Assembly (NCBI RefSeq): GCF_000721175.1
Contig: NZ_JOEZ01000003.1
Coordinates: 310,001 to 374,000, forward strand
Source: Streptomyces anulatus
GTDB lineage: Bacteria; Actinomycetota; Actinomycetes; Streptomycetales; Streptomycetaceae
DNA length: 64,000 bases
Direction: 5' to 3'
This document shows positions 61,062 to 64,000 of this stretch, in pieces. How positions within the stretch are numbered: position 1 is the first letter of the stretch; each line of letters opens with the position of its first letter. The position numbers and the translations under genes were made by a program. Under the pieces are notes generated by a model that made no database searches, was not told the origin of the DNA, and was given only the letters and a program-made list of their open reading frames with translations.

Positions 61062-62833
61062 TGGTTCCCGACATCGGACGCGGCTCCCGGACCCACGGCC
61101 TGCTCGTCTACCTGTACGGCCCCGGGCGACGGGAGGAGCACACCGACGCGCACCTCGTCGGCTCGTGGGACGGCTTCGCCCCGGATCCCGGCCGCGACAC
61201 CAGCCCCGATCCCGATCCGAAGGTCACCCTCGCCCGGCTCACCGCCGCCTTGGACCTGCGGGTCAAGCAGGCCGGAGACCGAGCGCCCGCCAAGCACGTC
61301 TGGCACTGCTCGGTCCGCACGGCCCCCGGGGACCGGCGGTTCTCCGACGAGGAGTGGAACGCCGTCGCCCAGCGCATCGTCCACGCCACCGGCATCGCAC
61401 CGGACGGGGATCCCGACGGCTGCCGGTGGATCGCCGTACGCCACGCGGCAGACCACATCCACATCGTCGCCACCCTCGTCCGAGGAGACCTGCGCAACCC
61501 GCGCCTGAACTACGACTTCAACAAGGCCCAGGCCGAATGCCGGCGCATCGAAAGGGAGATGGGCCTGCGCCGCCTCAACGCCGGAGACGGCACGGCAGCG
61601 AAGAACCCCACCAGCGCCGAGAAGTTCAAGGCCGAACGCACCGGCCGCCCCGAAACCCCCCGGGAGACGCTCCGCGAAGCCGTACGCCGGGCCCTCGCCG
61701 GAGCGGAAGACGAGAAGGAGTTCTTCACCCGGCTCCACGAAGCCGGCCTGCGGGTGAAGGTGCGCCACGCCCCGTCCGGTGATGCGCTCGGCTACAACGT
61801 CGCCCTGCCCGGCGACCGTAACCGCGACGCCGAGCCGGTCTGGTATCCCGGCTCCAAACTGGCCCCCGACCTGTCCCTCCCCAAGATCCGCCGCAGGCTG
61901 GCCGACGGGACCGCCGAACACACTGCGACCCTGGCCTCCGGCGGACGGGCGGACTCGTCCCCGCCTGCCCGAGAACGACGCAGTGCCACCGCCATCGCCG
62001 AACGTGCCGCCGTGCTTCTCGACCACGGTGACGACGGGGAAGCCGCCGCTCAGCTCGTCGGCGTCGGAGAACTCCTTGATGCCGTCGCGCAGACCTCACC
62101 GGCCGTGACCCGCACCGAGCTGGCTACCGCCGCCCGAACCTTCGAGCGGGCGACCCGCAGCCACGTCCAGGCGGAACGCGCCGACACCCGAGCGCTCCGC
62201 TCCGCCGCCCGAGGAATTGTCCGGGCCGGTGGCGCGCTCGGCCGGGGCGAGGACGGCGGCACGACCGCCATGCTCCTCTCCACCCTGGTCCTGGTCACCC
62301 TCGCCGCCGCACACTGGCACTCCGCCCGGGGACATGCCCAGCAGGCCCACGCCTCCCGGCAGACCGCCGAGCACCTGCGCACCGCCTACCGGCAGGCCGC
62401 CGCCACGCCGATGCGAACGCTGCACGAGCAAGGCCGCGCTCTTCCCGACGCGCAACGCCGGGCGTACGAGACCACCATCCGCGCCGCCCTAACGAAGCAC
62501 GGCGTACGAGAAGACGGTGTCCCGGCGAAGACCGACGCCTTGGCCGCCACCCTCGCCCAGGCCGAGCAGGCAGGCGACGACTCTGAAGCCCTCCTGCGAG
62601 AGGCCATCGACATGCGCGAACTCGACACCGCCACAGACGTCAATGACGTCCTGGTCTGGCGCCTGCGCCGCATCGCCCAGCTCCCCGCCCACCCGGGCGC
62701 AGCTTCCCGCCGCCCGAAGGACGGCACCAGCACCCCGAAAACCTCGGCCAACCGCACCAGCAGCCGAACGACACCCGCGACCGGAGTTCGCCCCGTCGCC
62801 TCCACTCCACGGAACCGCCCACCACGCCGCTGA
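61061..62833 (+). CDS. mobA: Relaxase / mobilisation nuclease
   Basis: A 590-residue relaxase. The metal-binding His triad H128-x3-H132-x-H134 is in RHAADHIHIVATL; N-terminal tyrosines Y17/Y19 in LLVYLYG are candidate nucleophiles. AEKFKAERTGRPETPRE and the following helical region are the usual linker, and a hydrophobic helix MLLSTLVLVTLAAAHW is embedded near residue 410. It nicks oriT to start conjugal transfer. ATG overlaps the MobC stop. Confidence 0.9.
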   Translation: MVPDIGRGSRTHGLLVYLYGPGRREEHTDAHLVGSWDGFAPDPGRDTSPDPDPKVTLARLTAALDLRVKQAGDRAPAKHVWHCSVRTAPGDRRFSDEEWNAVAQRIVHATGIAPDGDPDGCRWIAVRHAADHIHIVATLVRGDLRNPRLNYDFNKAQAECRRIEREMGLRRLNAGDGTAAKNPTSAEKFKAERTGRPETPRETLREAVRRALAGAEDEKEFFTRLHEAGLRVKVRHAPSGDALGYNVALPGDRNRDAEPVWYPGSKLAPDLSLPKIRRRLADGTAEHTATLASGGRADSSPPARERRSATAIAERAAVLLDHGDDGEAAAQLVGVGELLDAVAQTSPAVTRTELATAARTFERATRSHVQAERADTRALRSAARGIVRAGGALGRGEDGGTTAMLLSTLVLVTLAAAHWHSARGHAQQAHASRQTAEHLRTAYRQAAATPMRTLHEQGRALPDAQRRAYETTIRAALTKHGVREDGVPAKTDALAATLAQAEQAGDDSEALLREAIDMRELDTATDVNDVLVWRLRRIAQLPAHPGAASRRPKDGTSTPKTSANRTSSRTTPATGVRPVASTPRNRPPRR

Positions 62834-62838
62834 CGGCG

Positions 62839-62869
62839 GTCCGGCGGGCTGACCATCGGCCCGCCGGAC
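62839..62869 (+). terminator. Terminator after the relaxase gene
   Basis: 11-bp perfect stem (62839-62849 with 62859-62869), 9-base loop, beginning 5 bases after the relaxase stop. Confidence 0.7.
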
Positions 62870-62939
62870 TCCGAGAAGTCCCTGGACAACCGGTTCCACC
62901 GGCTGTTACGGATGGAAACAGAAGGACCTCGACCGGGAG

Positions 62940-63344
62940 ATGACGCTCGTGCTCAGAACCACCGACCGCCCCGCGGAGTCGACACCCGTGCAGCCTGCCC
63001 TCCCCGCCGGCCCCGATCCCTTGCTGAAACTCGCGTACGAGACGCAGCCGCCCAGCGGCCCCGGCGCAACACGCTGCCTCAGCCACCCTCACGAACTCGC
63101 TCTTCGCGGGATCCCGGTCATGTGTACGGCCTGCCGCGCCCGGCGCGACTGGCTGCTCATCAACTACGGCCGGAACGTCTGGATCTGCTGCCGCTGCAGC
63201 AACCAGTGGCTCGAACCCGAGATCAGCCGTGCTGACTTCGACGCCCTGATCGCGATCCCGGATGGAACGATCTACCCCAGCGTCGAGCAGGGCCTCGCCG
63301 CGCTGGGATTCGACGGGGCCTTCGTCGGCACGTACCTGGACTAG
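62940..63344 (+). CDS. Hypothetical zinc-ribbon protein
   Basis: A 134-residue protein not recognised. The cysteine pairs CTACRARR and WICCRCSNQW are spaced as in a zinc ribbon. Start ATG 62940 has GGGAG close upstream. It is outside the mobilisation operon (terminator between) and may be cargo of the element. Confidence 0.65.
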   Translation: MTLVLRTTDRPAESTPVQPALPAGPDPLLKLAYETQPPSGPGATRCLSHPHELALRGIPVMCTACRARRDWLLINYGRNVWICCRCSNQWLEPEISRADFDALIAIPDGTIYPSVEQGLAALGFDGAFVGTYLD

Positions 63345-63362
63345 GCGAGCGAAGAGCCGGAT

Positions 63363-63402
63363 GCCGAGGGGTGACACCGACGGTTCGGTGTCGTCCCTCG
63401 GC
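63363..63402 (+). terminator. Terminator hairpin
   Basis: 18-base arms (63363-63380 with 63385-63402; two wobble positions) and a 4-base loop, 18 bases after the zinc-ribbon gene. The remaining interval to 63551 holds no feature. Confidence 0.75.
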
Positions 63403-63551
63403 GTTGCACGGCAGTCATCTGCCGCTTCCACTTCCTGGTAGTTGACCGTGGAAGCTGCAGCCAGGGCACTCGTCCTCGCCCTGGGTCTGGATATGGCCCT
63501 CGTGCCAGCCGTGGACGGCGGCGTGCAGGATCGCGCCCCGAAAGCGCTAGG

Positions 63552-63992
63552 TTAGAAACGGAGGTCAGCCTCATACAATTCACCGAAAACAGCCAACGGT
63601 AGCAGGAGTCTGCCCGTTGCCAGAGCTGTGGCAACCTCCTGACGCCACTCGTCCTCCGGCTGCGCGGACGTCGGCCAATGAACTGCGATCTCATTGACAG
63701 ACTCCGCCGGGACTTTGGCGACGATCTTTCCCCATTTCTGACGGAGCGCGGGGAGCTCGGCCACCCGCCGACCGTTGACTTCAAGCCATCCAGGTTGCCC
63801 GGCTTCGTCCGCGTAAGGCGTTCGGTACTGCAATGTGAGGTGGAGGTCCGAGGCAGCCCCTGTGCGGACCGTGGACCGCCAGATCGCGTTCGCGTACCTG
63901 GAGTAGGCCGTGGTCGGTCCGTGCGCGAGTCCTGTGAGCTCATCGCGGCGGCCCGCCCGCAGGTCCACGCACCGCAAGTCCGTGCCGTCCAT
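63552..63992 (-). CDS. Hypothetical protein, possibly extending past the window
   Basis: A 146-residue minus-strand frame (MDGTDLRCVDLRAGRRDELTGLAHGPTTAYSRYANAIWRS), not recognised. It starts 8 bases from the window edge, so a further upstream start outside the window cannot be excluded. No membrane segment; WEVEVNGRRVAELP-like beta-rich middle suggests a globular domain. Confidence 0.5.
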   Translation of the reverse strand: MDGTDLRCVDLRAGRRDELTGLAHGPTTAYSRYANAIWRSTVRTGAASDLHLTLQYRTPYADEAGQPGWLEVNGRRVAELPALRQKWGKIVAKVPAESVNEIAVHWPTSAQPEDEWRQEVATALATGRLLLPLAVFGELYEADLRF

Positions 63993-64000
63993 GCGGCGGG

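Overview
The window is high-GC actinobacterial DNA, almost certainly a Streptomyces chromosome. The evidence is strong GC at third codon positions, frequent GTG starts and ATGA/GTGA overlaps, WhiB, ECF41 and IS1380-type genes, and tgm-type ATP-grasp and DUF2637 families.

Region 1 (1-5.3 kb) is a probable specialised-metabolite fragment: a class II triterpene-type cyclase (5' end outside the window), a phytoene-desaturase-like flavoprotein, a dihydroxybenzoate/dihydrohydroxyanthranilate dehydrogenase-like SDR, collapsed remnants of an isochorismatase and a chorismate amidotransferase, and an aromatic hydroxylase. Region 2 (5.5-6.9 kb) is a zinc-stress unit: Zur-like operator, alternative L32 and a CobW-family GTPase. 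Region 3 (7.2-16.2 kb) is nitrate respiration: hemerythrin, a decayed narK, a cupin and complete narGHJI. Truncated genes follow. Region 4 (18.5-22.0 kb) is an ECF41 regulon: DoxX, a carboxymuconolactone decarboxylase-like protein, the sigma factor and an NDH-2-like flavoprotein, with two divergent ECF41-type promoters. It is bracketed by related short repeats at 18.1-18.4 and 23.1-23.3 kb.

Region 5 (23.3-31.6 kb) begins with a tyrosine integrase and divergent excisionase. Four minus-strand genes follow, including a GIY-YIG nuclease with a ScoMcrA-like head domain, then a nested pair of IS1380 elements and a PD-(D/E)XK nuclease with a zinc ribbon. It looks like an integrated element carrying candidate defence genes. 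CutA, a TPR-type XRE regulator and an HATPase follow (31.9-35.1 kb).

Region 6 (35.2-50.8 kb) is the most interesting part. It is a tightly coupled run of 16 genes combining a thymidylate-synthase homologue with the cytosine-specific Asn-to-Asp signature, a carbamoyltransferase, two glycosyltransferases, a P-loop nucleotide kinase, two kinase-fold proteins, HAD and histidine phosphatases, a methyltransferase, an epimerase, an SAH-hydrolase-like enzyme, a NUDIX hydrolase, a KdsB-like CTP:sugar cytidylyltransferase, a graspetide-type ATP-grasp ligase and an EEP-fold protein. I do not recognise this as a named pathway. The simplest reading is assembly of a modified cytidine nucleotide or nucleoside conjugate.

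Region 7 (51.9-55.9 kb) is an ImmA/IrrE peptidase, multi-TM protein, amidohydrolase and tandem-HTH XRE module. Region 8 (56.3-63.4 kb) is a plasmid/integrative-element replication and mobilisation module: DnaD-like and DnaC-like proteins, WhiB, DUF2637, MobC, relaxase and palindromes suggestive of oriT. A hypothetical gene at the right edge runs towards the window end. No rRNA, tRNA or CRISPR array was seen.
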